DNA of 25,102 nucleotides from Erysipelotrichaceae bacterium. Lineage in GTDB: Bacteria > Bacillota_I > Bacilli_A > RFN20 > CAG-826. This document shows positions 1 through 8,471 of this stretch, piece after piece. The translations under genes were made by a program, and so were the position numbers. The DNA is taken from the NCBI GenBank assembly GCA_031271635.1, contig JAISVG010000022.1, positions 1 to 25,102 of the forward strand. Direction: 5' to 3'. The notes under the pieces are model-generated. The model had not been told where the DNA came from and did no database searches. It was given only the letters and a program-made list of their open reading frames with translations. How positions within the stretch are numbered: position 1 is the first letter of the stretch; every line of letters begins with the position of its first letter.

Positions 1-2431
1 AGTAAGATGGGCCATAGAACTCAATTTCATTAATTGAGGCAACGCCTTGAGAAAAGACTGGTTGAATTGCCGCCGCACCAGTTAAACCATCAATGCGGAA
101 AATTCTTAGCTGAATCGCTTTATAATCATGAACGGTAAAATTAATATCAATTGAATTTCCCGTCTTCGGAGAAGATTCATATGTGGCTAACGGCAAGACT
201 CTTGTATAATTTGTCCCGACGGTGCCTCCTTGACTAAAACGACCGTTAACTTGGATGACAAACTTTTGCGAATAGACATTATTAGAATCTAAAAAGATGC
301 GAATCGTTCCGATCGTTCTTAGATCATCAAATTCAATTGTGAGAGCACTAAACTCACTAGCCTCATCTTTCCAAGCTAAACTCTTGAACATTGTGTTTTT
401 ATCACCATCAAAAGCATTAACGCCGGGATATAGGGGGTCCGCGTAATCACCACTACCATCATCATATGGGGAACTACTCATCGTTCCAGCTCCATGAGTG
501 ACATTAACGCTTTCAACTCCAGTACTAATGGGCATTCCTGAGAACGGTAAATCACCTTGTAAGTAAGCAAAATCAGGCACAATAAGACCGCTTTGATATG
601 GCACAGCGACTTGTGTCACTGCGACTTCATCATCTTCAAGGACATTCTCATAGATCTTGAAACTTTCAAGACTCGCGCCACTAACCGCACTTAGTGTGGT
701 TCCTAAGAAATTTGGCGCGTCTGCGTAATCATTACCTAAAAATAGTTTTAAATCTTCTGCTTTATTAACGGCAGCTCCGGCATAATCAATATTAGAAAAG
801 TTGACGTTACGTACTCGTGAAGTATTGGAATCGCCTCCAAGTCTTGTCCGAATACTACTATCAATTTTCATGACTTTAATGTTATCAAAAAAGACACCAT
901 TGATGGTTCCAAGATTGCCCTGTGAATCTGGACTCGACCAATCGGCATTAAAGGCAATATTTAGATCAATAAAGAAGTTATTATTAGGATCAGAGTCTTC
1001 GGTTTGATCATTCATGCGATCGCCTAACATCATGCCATTTTCTAAAGTGATATTTTGGAATCTGATTTGTGAAACATCTGCAATATCACATAAATGAATT
1101 GACATAGCGGGTTTATGGAAATTATTAATGATCACGATGTCATGAAAGGTTACATTTCTCAAGTATTCACCACGTGTTTCAAAGCCAATCTCTAAAGATT
1201 GTGCTAAATCAGTCCATACTGAAACTCCACCAACATCTACGTTTTCAGTATTATGATCATCATTATCCTTAATTACGATGCTATCATCCCAAGTTCGGAC
1301 AAAACCACCCTTAATGTTAACATCACGGCATCCTTGGACCGAAATCCCATCACCATTAGGACGACTAGTAATGATCTTGATGTTATTGACTGTTACATTA
1401 GTGCAGTTATATAAAGTTACTGCCCATCCTGCAGGATCAAAAATACTAATTCCATCAATCGTAATATGGGAACTTGATTTAATCTCTACCGGAAGATAGA
1501 ATTCGGCCTCGGCTGTGCGATTAAAGATTTCTCCAGCAATAATGCCACGACCACGAATTATGAGATTATCAACTAATTCAGCTCTAATTTGGCCATAGAC
1601 ATAGGCCCCTCCAGCAAGATAGATCGTTTTATTACTGGCTGTCGGAATCGCCCACGAATGATAGATGCCGGGACCAACATAAATCACATCTTCAGGAATG
1701 TTATTTGGATCAATTTTTTCGGCTTCAGTTTCAAGAGGATTAGTGATGAGATGGAAAGCCTTTCTCGCCCCACTAAGGGTGTACTGTATCGTATACGTTA
1801 CTGGCTGATCAATTGTAAAAGCAATTTTATTTCCCGTAACGGTAGGATTAATGCCAAATATCATTGGTGAAACACTAACATTACTAATCGGACTATCATT
1901 ATTAACTGTCAAAGAAATATCAACTTGTCCTGCAAAATCAAACAGGGCCACTGGAGTATCTTCGCGCTGAATCGACCAAGTGAACTGACGGAGGTAATTA
2001 GTTTTTACATTATAAACAAAAAGTTCTTCGTTTTCGACCATTGCCGTCACTAAAGGCGAAGTGACAAAAATGTCTGGAACCGCATATGTCACAACTTTAG
2101 TAGTTGTTACTTCTAAGCGGTTGTCTTCTTTTGCTTCCCAAAGTGCAACAAGAGTAATATCACGTGTAATTGGCGTGGTTTCAAAAACGAAATTCTGACC
2201 TTCAAGTTGCCATGCTTTTAAATCAAAACCATCTCGTGAAACTGAAATTCCAAAAATGGTATCGCCACTTGAAACAGTGACCTCGACATAACGATCTGGA
2301 GTTTCATAATTCTTATCAAAAGTGACCGTATGAGTTACTGGTGGTGGTGGCTCATCAGGACCACAACCAATTAAGGCAAAAAAAATCGGGACTACTGCAA
2401 AAACGCGTTTTAAGTTTTTAAAGTTCTTCAT
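1..2431 (-). CDS. Surface lipoprotein: beta-helix glycosidase-like enzyme with F5/8C domain (C-terminus beyond window)
   Basis: The frame is open from the ATG at 2431 to base 1 without a stop, giving at least 810 residues. Order of parts: lipoprotein signal with lipobox LIGC (Cys23); one Listeria-Bacteroides (Flg_new) repeat, about residues 33-98; a beta-sandwich-like region (about 105-245); a right-handed parallel beta-helix (about 250-560); then a discoidin/CBM32-like domain from about 638 (AFDGDKNT, TIEFDDL, SINEIEFYG). Conserved acidic sites in the helix are NGDG (Asp361), WDDS (Asp382/383) and WTDLAQSLEIGFET (Asp408, Glu414). This arrangement recalls GH28 and GH49, whose catalytic residues are aspartates on adjacent coils, but the diagnostic GH28 GHG and RIK motifs are not evident, so the substrate is open. 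It is a paralogue of the next gene upstream. The start has no Shine-Dalgarno sequence; a TAAAAT hexamer lies 7 nt before the ATG. Confidence 0.85.
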   Translation of the reverse strand, partial: MKNFKNLKRVFAVVPIFFALIGCGPDEPPPPVTHTVTFDKNYETPDRYVEVTVSSGDTIFGISVSRDGFDLKAWQLEGQNFVFETTPITRDITLVALWEAKEDNRLEVTTTKVVTYAVPDIFVTSPLVTAMVENEELFVYNVKTNYLRQFTWSIQREDTPVALFDFAGQVDISLTVNNDSPISNVSVSPMIFGINPTVTGNKIAFTIDQPVTYTIQYTLSGARKAFHLITNPLETEAEKIDPNNIPEDVIYVGPGIYHSWAIPTASNKTIYLAGGAYVYGQIRAELVDNLIIRGRGIIAGEIFNRTAEAEFYLPVEIKSSSHITIDGISIFDPAGWAVTLYNCTNVTVNNIKIITSRPNGDGISVQGCRDVNIKGGFVRTWDDSIVIKDNDDHNTENVDVGGVSVWTDLAQSLEIGFETRGEYLRNVTFHDIVIINNFHKPAMSIHLCDIADVSQIRFQNITLENGMMLGDRMNDQTEDSDPNNNFFIDLNIAFNADWSSPDSQGNLGTINGVFFDNIKVMKIDSSIRTRLGGDSNTSRVRNVNFSNIDYAGAAVNKAEDLKLFLGNDYADAPNFLGTTLSAVSGASLESFKIYENVLEDDEVAVTQVAVPYQSGLIVPDFAYLQGDLPFSGMPISTGVESVNVTHGAGTMSSSPYDDGSGDYADPLYPGVNAFDGDKNTMFKSLAWKDEASEFSALTIEFDDLRTIGTIRIFLDSNNVYSQKFVIQVNGRFSQGGTVGTNYTRVLPLATYESSPKTGNSIDINFTVHDYKAIQLRIFRIDGLTGAAAIQPVFSQGVASINEIEFYGPSY

Positions 2432-2508
2432 TAATAAAATTTTACTTGATTAACGGTTTTTAAGTGAAGATATTAAATCGTAAAATAGGTAGAGAAAACT
2501 GCTTATCG

Positions 2509-4593
2509 TTAATTCACACTAATTCTGATACCTTGAAGTGTCGCTAGTTCCGCGTTTGTCATAAAGCGTTTCACACTAGAACCACTAATTCTTTCAAGGG
2601 TATTAATGATTTCAAGATTTGTTACATAGTCATTCGTAATTAAATATTCATAATTCTGATCAAGTATTTGATTCACAATTTTAACACCATTAATTAAAAC
2701 ATTATTAACATATGATTCGCTTAAATAGTAATCGTCCATAACCATATATTGTTGTCCCACAATATGAACTGCAAGATTAAGGCCAGTACGAGTAGATTTT
2801 ACTAAAACATTAGAAATTGACACGTCATTAATATCACCAATCGGAAGGACATGAGTATAATTAGAACTAGATCGTGCTGTGATTTCAATTAAAGAAGTTG
2901 AATTATAGCCGTTTTCTCCAAGTCCCGCATCACCAAGACCCATTGAAGCGTCTTCTACTGTAATGTCTTGATAGGTAATATCATGGACATAGGCATCGTT
3001 CGCGTTATGGATTGAAATAATGGGCTTATGGAAATTATGAAGAACGGTAATATTACTAAAATCAATATTATTAATTTCTTCTCCTGCGGTTTCATAGCCA
3101 ATTTCCATTGATTGAGCTAGATCAGTCCACAGAATAATGTCATGAAAATTAAGATTAATACTGGCTCTTCTCCGCGCGGACGGATTAGTCCATTGTCCTT
3201 CGGGATTAGTATAATTCTTAACCACCAAAGAATCATCAAAGCTTCTCACAAAGCAGTTCATGATTTCTCCGTTCTGACACGATTGAAGGGTAATTCCGTC
3301 ACCATTCGCTCGAGAACTAATTACTTTCATATTATCAATCACAAAATCAGTACAGTAATAAAGATTCGTGACCCACGCTCCAGGATCAAGAATCGCAAAC
3401 CCACTTAGTAGTAAATCGGTAGACTCGCGAAGATTAATGGGAACTGAATTTCCGCCTTGATTACGAGAAAAGGTCGTTCCATCCAGAATGCCCCCGCCAA
3501 TGATTTTAAGATTTGTTTTCCCTGTCGCACGAATCTTAGCCTGTACCACCGCCCCATAATCAAGAATGATTGTCGTGTTACTATTAGGACTAATAAAGCC
3601 ACTACTATCAATATAGCTCGAATTATCTTTATGATGCAGTCCTGCTGGAAAACGGATAATCGTATCACCATTCTCAATCAGGCTTTCATAATAATTAACT
3701 TCGCTACCACTAGCGTCCACCTTTAGTTCATCGATAAAAAGATGAATGGCAAGATTTGAATCTCGATTTGGTTCGATGACATATTGACCAGGATTATAGA
3801 TCTCAAAAGTAATCGTCTTCGTTGCAACATCACAAACCGGCATAATGCGATATTCACTTGGTAAAACATTGATATTACGAGTAATCTCATAGTTTGTTTT
3901 AATAGTAATAGTCGCACGACCACGTAGTTTAAAGATTCCCGCCGCACTTGCAGTCCGCTCTGGAATTGGATTAACGTAAACATGCGAAGTATTAACCATT
4001 ACTTCATATAAATCTGCTTCTTGGTCCTCGATGTACATTCGTGCGGCTTCATATCTTTTAACACCTTCTGGCATGGAGTATAAATGTACCATTGAAGCTT
4101 CATCTTTAATATCTTCTTCCCAATGAGCGACTAAAGTTAAATGATCATTAATCGGAGTTTCAAAATCAAATAAAACCTCTTCTAAAAACCAGCCTGTAAA
4201 GCGATAATCTAGACGCGAAACTTCAATCGGTGCAACAGTCTCGCCTGATAGAACCGTCACTTCAAAATAGCGATCCTCAGTTTCATAATTCTGATCAAAG
4301 GTAACCGTAAAAAGTTCGCTCCAAATCGCGACAAGAGTAATATCACTAGTAACTAGGGTCTCAAAATCATAGACTACACCATCTAATTGCCAATTAATTA
4401 AAGAGAAGCCATCTCGTAACACTGTAATTGGACTAACTTGAGTTTCGTGTGCTACTTCAACTGAAACGTAACGTTCAGGAGTATCATAATTCTTGTCGAA
4501 TGTAACAACATGAGGAGATGGAATTACAATTGGAACATCGCACGCAAAAAGTGATAAAAGAAGAAAAACTCCGAGTGTTTTATGGCTTCTCAT
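2509..4593 (-). CDS. Surface lipoprotein: beta-helix glycosidase-like enzyme with two Flg_new repeats
   Basis: This is a 694-aa protein. It has a short signal with lipobox LFAC (Cys18), two tandem Flg_new repeats (about residues 29-91 and 96-158), a beta-sandwich-like region (about 165-300), and a right-handed beta-helix (about 305-640). The helix carries the same signature residues as its downstream paralogue: NGDG (Asp432), FDDS (Asp453/454), WTDLAQSMEIGYET (Asp491, Glu497) and NFHKP with SIH. Polysaccharide cleavage at the cell surface is the most likely role (GH28/GH49-type fold), but the class cannot be fixed by eye. Unlike the paralogue it ends soon after the helix and lacks an F5/8C domain. 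The ATG at 4593 has no Shine-Dalgarno sequence, yet it is the only start that keeps the signal peptide. A gap of 77 bp without a terminator separates it from the next gene. Confidence 0.85.
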   Translation of the reverse strand: MRSHKTLGVFLLLSLFACDVPIVIPSPHVVTFDKNYDTPERYVSVEVAHETQVSPITVLRDGFSLINWQLDGVVYDFETLVTSDITLVAIWSELFTVTFDQNYETEDRYFEVTVLSGETVAPIEVSRLDYRFTGWFLEEVLFDFETPINDHLTLVAHWEEDIKDEASMVHLYSMPEGVKRYEAARMYIEDQEADLYEVMVNTSHVYVNPIPERTASAAGIFKLRGRATITIKTNYEITRNINVLPSEYRIMPVCDVATKTITFEIYNPGQYVIEPNRDSNLAIHLFIDELKVDASGSEVNYYESLIENGDTIIRFPAGLHHKDNSSYIDSSGFISPNSNTTIILDYGAVVQAKIRATGKTNLKIIGGGILDGTTFSRNQGGNSVPINLRESTDLLLSGFAILDPGAWVTNLYYCTDFVIDNMKVISSRANGDGITLQSCQNGEIMNCFVRSFDDSLVVKNYTNPEGQWTNPSARRRASINLNFHDIILWTDLAQSMEIGYETAGEEINNIDFSNITVLHNFHKPIISIHNANDAYVHDITYQDITVEDASMGLGDAGLGENGYNSTSLIEITARSSSNYTHVLPIGDINDVSISNVLVKSTRTGLNLAVHIVGQQYMVMDDYYLSESYVNNVLINGVKIVNQILDQNYEYLITNDYVTNLEIINTLERISGSSVKRFMTNAELATLQGIRISVN
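4120..4509 (-). repeat. Tandem Flg_new (Listeria-Bacteroides) repeats in the 694-aa lipoprotein
   Basis: Two consecutive repeats of about 63 codons lie at 4321-4509 and 4120-4308. Each follows the pattern VTFDxNYxTxxRYxxV...FxxW...YDFET...ITLVAxW. Related single copies lie at 2138-2335, 8156-8344 and, more diverged, 10492-10695. The DNA encoding the TFDKxYxTPxRYV part is also visibly similar between copies. This repeat family is a surface-protein spacer or adhesion fold (InlB B-repeat type). Here it always sits directly after the lipidated cysteine or a short linker. Confidence 0.75.
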
Positions 4594-4600
4594 TAATTTA

Positions 4601-4606
4601 ATTATA
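4601..4606 (-). promoter_or_regulatory. Candidate -10 box placed for a leaderless transcript
   Basis: A perfect TATAAT on the minus strand ends 7 nt before the ATG at 4593, which would put transcription start at or next to the start codon. No good -35 element is seen 15-19 bp upstream and the region is AT-rich, so this is only a candidate. The paralogous gene has TAAAAT at the same distance from its ATG, with a TTCACT hexamer 18 bp further upstream. Confidence 0.3.
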
Positions 4607-4801
4607 GAATTAAAACTATGAATCGGTTTTTCTTAGCAGTTCCATACCCCTATTTTGCATTTTTATTAACTGTATGGGCTCTTTGATAATTCTCTTTTTT
4701 ACATGATGACTCTCGTGATTTCATTCTCGGCCTGTTTTCCTTTTTTTCAAACATGCCATTTTTTGCACATTTCTATGCTATCACAGTTTATCGTTTTTAC
4801 G

Positions 4802-5068
4802 TTAGAGACCATCTTGTTTGCGTTTCATCATCCTCTTTGCAAACACACTTAAATCCGACTTTGTTTTGTCAGTAAGATCATGCCAACACACGCCCTGAAT
4901 TGCTCCTTCAAACGCATAAAGTCGCATTGCACATGCTGAAGGGTCAACTACCCGAACCCGTAGCCATGCTTCTTTGCTCCCGATGTCGCACAGTTGTTCG
5001 TATGTTTCTATCCCAGCGGCATTCAATTGCTTTACAAGTGCTGAGCCGATGTTTGGCAATTTTTCCAT
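4802..5068 (-). CDS. TfoX C-terminal domain protein
   Basis: An 88-aa protein that resembles the stand-alone TfoX/Sxy C-terminal domain family: it opens with LPNIGSALVKQLNAAGI, a helix-hairpin-helix-like segment, continues with a YEQLCDIGS element, and has the family's conserved pattern of aromatic, Cys and Leu residues in the RLYAFEGAIQG segment. Full TfoX proteins activate competence genes in Proteobacteria. Stand-alone C-terminal domains are common in Firmicutes and Mollicutes and have no established role. The ATG at 5068 is preceded by GAGG at an unusually short distance (2 nt); the nearest upstream ATG is closed by an immediate TGA. It lies downstream of tRNA-Lys, beyond a terminator, and is not part of the glucan operon. 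Confidence 0.75.
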   Translation of the reverse strand: MEKLPNIGSALVKQLNAAGIETYEQLCDIGSKEAWLRVRVVDPSACAMRLYAFEGAIQGVCWHDLTDKTKSDLSVFAKRMMKRKQDGL

Positions 5069-5133
5069 GACCTCATTTTATCATTTTTCCGTCTTTCAAA
5101 AAACCTTTCCGCAATATACAAGGTTTTAAATAG

Positions 5134-5166
5134 TAAAAAAGCCTTAACCGAAATTAAGACTTTTTA
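5134..5166. terminator. Bidirectional hairpin terminator after tRNA-Lys
   Basis: An 8-bp stem (5140-5147 with 5154-5161, one G-U pair on the minus-strand RNA) closes a 6-nt loop. It is flanked by six T on the minus strand and five on the plus strand, so it can end transcription either way. It lies 12 nt past the CCA end of the tRNA gene. Confidence 0.8.
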
Positions 5167-5177
5167 CTTTGTATACT

Positions 5178-5253
<76 letters not shown>

Positions 5254-5262
5254 ATGAGATTT

Positions 5263-5291
5263 ATTATAGCATGAAAAACATGCATATTAAA
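5263..5291 (-). promoter_or_regulatory. Promoter of tRNA-Lys
   Basis: The -10 TATAAT (5263-5268) and a -35-like TTTAAT (5286-5291) are separated by 17 bp. The -10 lies 9 nt upstream of the tRNA 5' end, leaving a very short leader. The spacer holds a perfect inverted repeat, GCATG-5 nt-CATGC, at 5269-5283. Confidence 0.65.
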
Positions 5292-5337
5292 GTGAATCTC
5301 CTCCAAAATATCACAGGAATTTACTTACATCAAGCAA

Positions 5338-5365
5338 AAGTGCGTCCCACTCTGAGGACGCACTT
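5338..5365 (-). terminator. Terminator of the alpha-glucan operon
   Basis: A perfect 10-bp, GC-rich stem (5338-5347 with 5356-5365) with an 8-nt loop starts 18 nt after the stop of the last amylase gene. On the minus-strand RNA the stem ends in U residues followed by a broken U tract (TTTTGCTT), so termination may be partial, but the position at the operon's end is convincing. Confidence 0.8.
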
Positions 5366-5383
5366 AATTGATAAACTAAATGG

Positions 5384-8300
5384 TTAACCGGTAGTGTTTG
5401 CTTGAATCCAGCAACTAAAACTTCCAGGACCACTAGGACCATCTTTAAAGTAGATGTCAAGACGACAAGTCACCAGCACCGAAACATTATTACCTCCATA
5501 GCCATCGGAGACTAATTCAATAAGACCAGCAGCAAAAGCTGAGTTCTCTCCGGTTTCCCAACCGCTAGTAATCCAACGACCATCACCAGGATTATATAGT
5601 TTAAATTGATCTCCAGCTTGGAAAGAAACATTAGTCACATAGTATTCAGTTCCTTCGCCCTTATAGTTAGGATTAATAGTCATTTTATGGGCATTAGTAA
5701 GATCTTCTTGCCAATTACTGAAATTACCAACAACATACCAGTCTCCGGGATTGGTAACGCCTCCAGTCGGTTGCGTTACTAAGAAACCATAGGCACCAAG
5801 ACTGCCGGCGGTCGAATTCCAGCTACCCACGACAGGACCAGTAGTGTTCATACTAATGGTTGAACCAGTAGTATTGATATAAACATTCATCGAATTGACA
5901 CCATCATAAAGATTAAAGGCAACAACATTATCGTTATCCGTAATCGCAGTATACTTTCCTTGATCTGGGAAGCCAGCCAAGTTTTTAATCCGTCCTAATT
6001 CTTGATAGAGCTTTAACATACTACCAGCAGTAGTATCTTGAGTTGCTACGCTTTGCAGACTATTTTTATTATAATCATCCCACTCAATCTGGTACGATCC
6101 TGCTTTATAATCGGTAGTTACCGCATTATCACCCCACTTAAAGGGTTGACGGTACCAAATATCCTTTGAATTATCGCTACCATACATTTCTTTATGCTTT
6201 GAAGTATTCCCTGACATTCCAAGTTCATCGCCATAGTAAATCCATGAAATACCACGTTGGAGTAAGGTGGTCGCAGCATGATACTGTGCGAGACCTTTTT
6301 CTACTGCAGTACCACTAACATCACCGCCCCAATTAGCGACTTCATTAATCGCACGGTTAGCATCATGATTGGAAGTGAAAGCACTATTAATAAAGTCAGG
6401 CCGACCATCATAATTAGCTTTAACATAGCCACCTGTATTACCAGGTCCAACGCCACTAGCAAACATATCATAGGTCGATTGAATTCGCTGCGAATTATTC
6501 ATCGGATTTTGGAACTCATCGGCCCCATGGTGATTAGGAAGATTGCACACGGCGTCATGATTATGGAAGTATAAACCAAAATCAAACTGCGAATCTAAAG
6601 CTTCATAGTAAGGAGCAATCCGTTGATCCCAACCATCAAAGTTTTCACCAACAAAGAAACAATTAGGATAATCTCTTTTCACACCATTCGCAAATTCTTT
6701 CCAGAAGTTTACGTTTTTAAGACGATCACTTGAATAATCAAATGGAACGGTTCTCGTTTGCCCCATTTCATCATCGTAGAAGGTTCGTTCCCCAACATCA
6801 ATGACGACATCGTTACTAACATTTGAAGTTTCATCGGCCATATAGATATGCTTAATAGCATCAAGTCTAAAGCCGTCAACACCTTTATTCATCCAGAATT
6901 TGGCCGTATCGACTGCTAAATCTCTTGTATCTTGGTTATCATAATTTAGTTCCACCATCCCAGAACCAAACTTTCCAAAATAATAATAACTAGATTCTCC
7001 ATCCTTATACCAGTCTTCATGATTCTGCACTGGTACTTGCTTATAAGTAGCAGTCGGAGGATTAACGCTACTATTGATTTGATCAACTTTTCTTACTTGA
7101 TCACCACTATATTTCCAGTGATATAAATTACGATAATTTATTCCGTTTTCCACCACGGCCTTCTGTGAGTTCTTAAACCACACATTATTCTTTGAGGTAT
7201 GATTAAGAACTAAGTCCATCATTACTTTCATGCCTTTGGCGTGGGCTTCACTAAGAAGATTCTCATAGTCTTCCATTGTTCCAAACTTCGAATCAATCTT
7301 TTCATAATCAGTCACATCATAACCATGATATGATTCGCTTTCTTGTACTGGGGTCAACCATAAAACATTAACTCCAAGACCTGCTAAGTAGTCTAAAGCA
7401 TCTCTAATACCATTAATATCACCTAACCCATCACCATTTGAGTCACGGAACGAAGCAACAAAAATTTGATATCCGATTCCCAGTTGCTTAAATGAAGGTG
7501 AAGTAGTTACGGCAGGTTGATTGTCAATATGAGAAGTATTCGCAAGAGCGTATTCGGAACGATATTGTCCGGTAGTATCACTAACAGTGGGATTAGTGTC
7601 ATAAGTATCACTATAGGTATAGCGATATTGATCAACCGCGCCACTAATAAGGAAAACATGTCTTGCCCCGTTTGAACGTAATGGTCCGCCAGCATCAATA
7701 GTTTGATCGAAGTTCTTAATATAAGTATTGGCACCACCATCACTAACCCAGTGAGATCCACCACCCATTGAACTAATTTGTGGTATTAAGAAGCCGACTT
7801 GAGTCGCTCCCTCAAAAGTAGTTGGTTGTCCAGTTTTACCACCAACAATATTAGGATCATTTAAATTCACATCAATAATTCTTCCGGATTGGTCCATGTC
7901 TTGCCCGCCACCACCAATGTTTGACATCCATGATGTTGACATCGGATGCATCGGAACAGTGCCGCTTGTAGAACCAGAATACGCGTATAAAGCACCTTCT
8001 AAATCTAAAGGCTTATTCTGCCAAATCCATAAGGCATATTTATTATAATCAGCAGGGCCAGCCGCATCAAGACGTTTATAGTGAATGTAAAGATGACCTG
8101 GTTGTGACCATGAATCAATCCATTGTTCATATTCACCATCAACTCTTTCTTCAGTCCAAGAGGCTACTAATGTGAAATCACTTATAACTGCAGTACTAAA
8201 ATCATAAGGTGCTCCATCACGGTTCCAACTCTCAAGATAAAAACCTTCTCTTGAAACCGTAATGGCAGTCACTTTTGCTTCATGAGCAACTTCAACTTCA

Positions 8301-8434
8301 ACATAACGTTCAGGAGTATCATAACCCTTGTCAAAAGTTACCGTATGTGTCTCTCCCGGAGGAGGGTCATCAGGCCCACAAGACGCGAGCGTTGCTACGG
8401 TCAAAAGACCCAATAATAAACATTTTAACTTCAT
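5384..8434 (-). CDS. Cell-surface alpha-amylase family (GH13) lipoprotein with starch-binding modules
   Basis: This 1016-aa protein begins with a lipoprotein signal (lipobox LASC, Cys19). Then come a Flg_new repeat (about 31-93), a region resembling CBM41/pullulanase-associated domains (LYIHYKR, LWIWQNKP; about 113-145), a glycine-rich stretch, the GH13 barrel (about 319-825), a C-terminal beta domain (about 830-890) and the operon's shared C-terminal module (about 898-1016). GH13 motifs are intact: DLVLNHTS (407-414), GFRLDAIKH with nucleophile Asp525, VGENF with acid/base Glu597, and TSNHD with Asp691. DSNGDGLGD (331-339) resembles a calcium loop. It probably cuts alpha-1,4-glucans at the outer membrane face; amylase, neopullulanase or glucosidase specificity cannot be separated. 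AAAGGAG lies 4 nt before the ATG. It is the last gene of the operon. Confidence 0.92.
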   Translation of the reverse strand: MKLKCLLLGLLTVATLASCGPDDPPPGETHTVTFDKGYDTPERYVEVEVAHEAKVTAITVSREGFYLESWNRDGAPYDFSTAVISDFTLVASWTEERVDGEYEQWIDSWSQPGHLYIHYKRLDAAGPADYNKYALWIWQNKPLDLEGALYAYSGSTSGTVPMHPMSTSWMSNIGGGGQDMDQSGRIIDVNLNDPNIVGGKTGQPTTFEGATQVGFLIPQISSMGGGSHWVSDGGANTYIKNFDQTIDAGGPLRSNGARHVFLISGAVDQYRYTYSDTYDTNPTVSDTTGQYRSEYALANTSHIDNQPAVTTSPSFKQLGIGYQIFVASFRDSNGDGLGDINGIRDALDYLAGLGVNVLWLTPVQESESYHGYDVTDYEKIDSKFGTMEDYENLLSEAHAKGMKVMMDLVLNHTSKNNVWFKNSQKAVVENGINYRNLYHWKYSGDQVRKVDQINSSVNPPTATYKQVPVQNHEDWYKDGESSYYYFGKFGSGMVELNYDNQDTRDLAVDTAKFWMNKGVDGFRLDAIKHIYMADETSNVSNDVVIDVGERTFYDDEMGQTRTVPFDYSSDRLKNVNFWKEFANGVKRDYPNCFFVGENFDGWDQRIAPYYEALDSQFDFGLYFHNHDAVCNLPNHHGADEFQNPMNNSQRIQSTYDMFASGVGPGNTGGYVKANYDGRPDFINSAFTSNHDANRAINEVANWGGDVSGTAVEKGLAQYHAATTLLQRGISWIYYGDELGMSGNTSKHKEMYGSDNSKDIWYRQPFKWGDNAVTTDYKAGSYQIEWDDYNKNSLQSVATQDTTAGSMLKLYQELGRIKNLAGFPDQGKYTAITDNDNVVAFNLYDGVNSMNVYINTTGSTISMNTTGPVVGSWNSTAGSLGAYGFLVTQPTGGVTNPGDWYVVGNFSNWQEDLTNAHKMTINPNYKGEGTEYYVTNVSFQAGDQFKLYNPGDGRWITSGWETGENSAFAAGLIELVSDGYGGNNVSVLVTCRLDIYFKDGPSGPGSFSCWIQANTTG
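5387..5743 (-). repeat. C-terminal starch-binding-like module, copy in the 1016-aa amylase
   Basis: This segment encodes about 119 residues (WYVVGNFSNW ... GDQFKLY ... GWETG ... CRLDIYFKDG ... SCWI). It is clearly homologous at protein and DNA level to the segment at 8475-8831, with several long identical runs, and more distantly to 9868-10209. Such similarity suggests fairly recent duplication within the operon. The fold looks like a small beta-sandwich carbohydrate-binding module; the family is not recognised with certainty. Confidence 0.75.
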
Positions 8435-8471
8435 AATACTCCTTTACTTTATTTTTGAAATTACTTCTATT

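Noticed and set aside
801..1870. Plus-strand frames of 68-93 codons at 801-1007, 1278-1499 and 1589-1870
   Set aside because: They are antisense shadows of the continuous minus-strand beta-helix gene, with no ribosome site or recognisable domain.
1..2431. Possible pseudogene or frameshift at the left edge, because no complete ORF is present there
   Set aside because: Codon-by-codon reading showed one open frame from 2431 to the edge with intact domains; it is only truncated by the window.
2432..2508. Terminator between the two beta-helix genes
   Set aside because: No stem with a U run is present; the only complementary arms (TTAACG/CGTTAA) are about 60 nt apart.
1..4593. Firm naming of the two beta-helix genes as polygalacturonases
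   Set aside because: The fold fits, but the GHG and RIK motifs of GH28 are not apparent and nothing else here concerns pectin.
4594..4801. A small gene, RNA or riboswitch in the 208-bp gap before the 694-aa lipoprotein gene
   Set aside because: Only AT-rich sequence, the candidate -10 and a very weak stem were found; no coding frame with a ribosome site.
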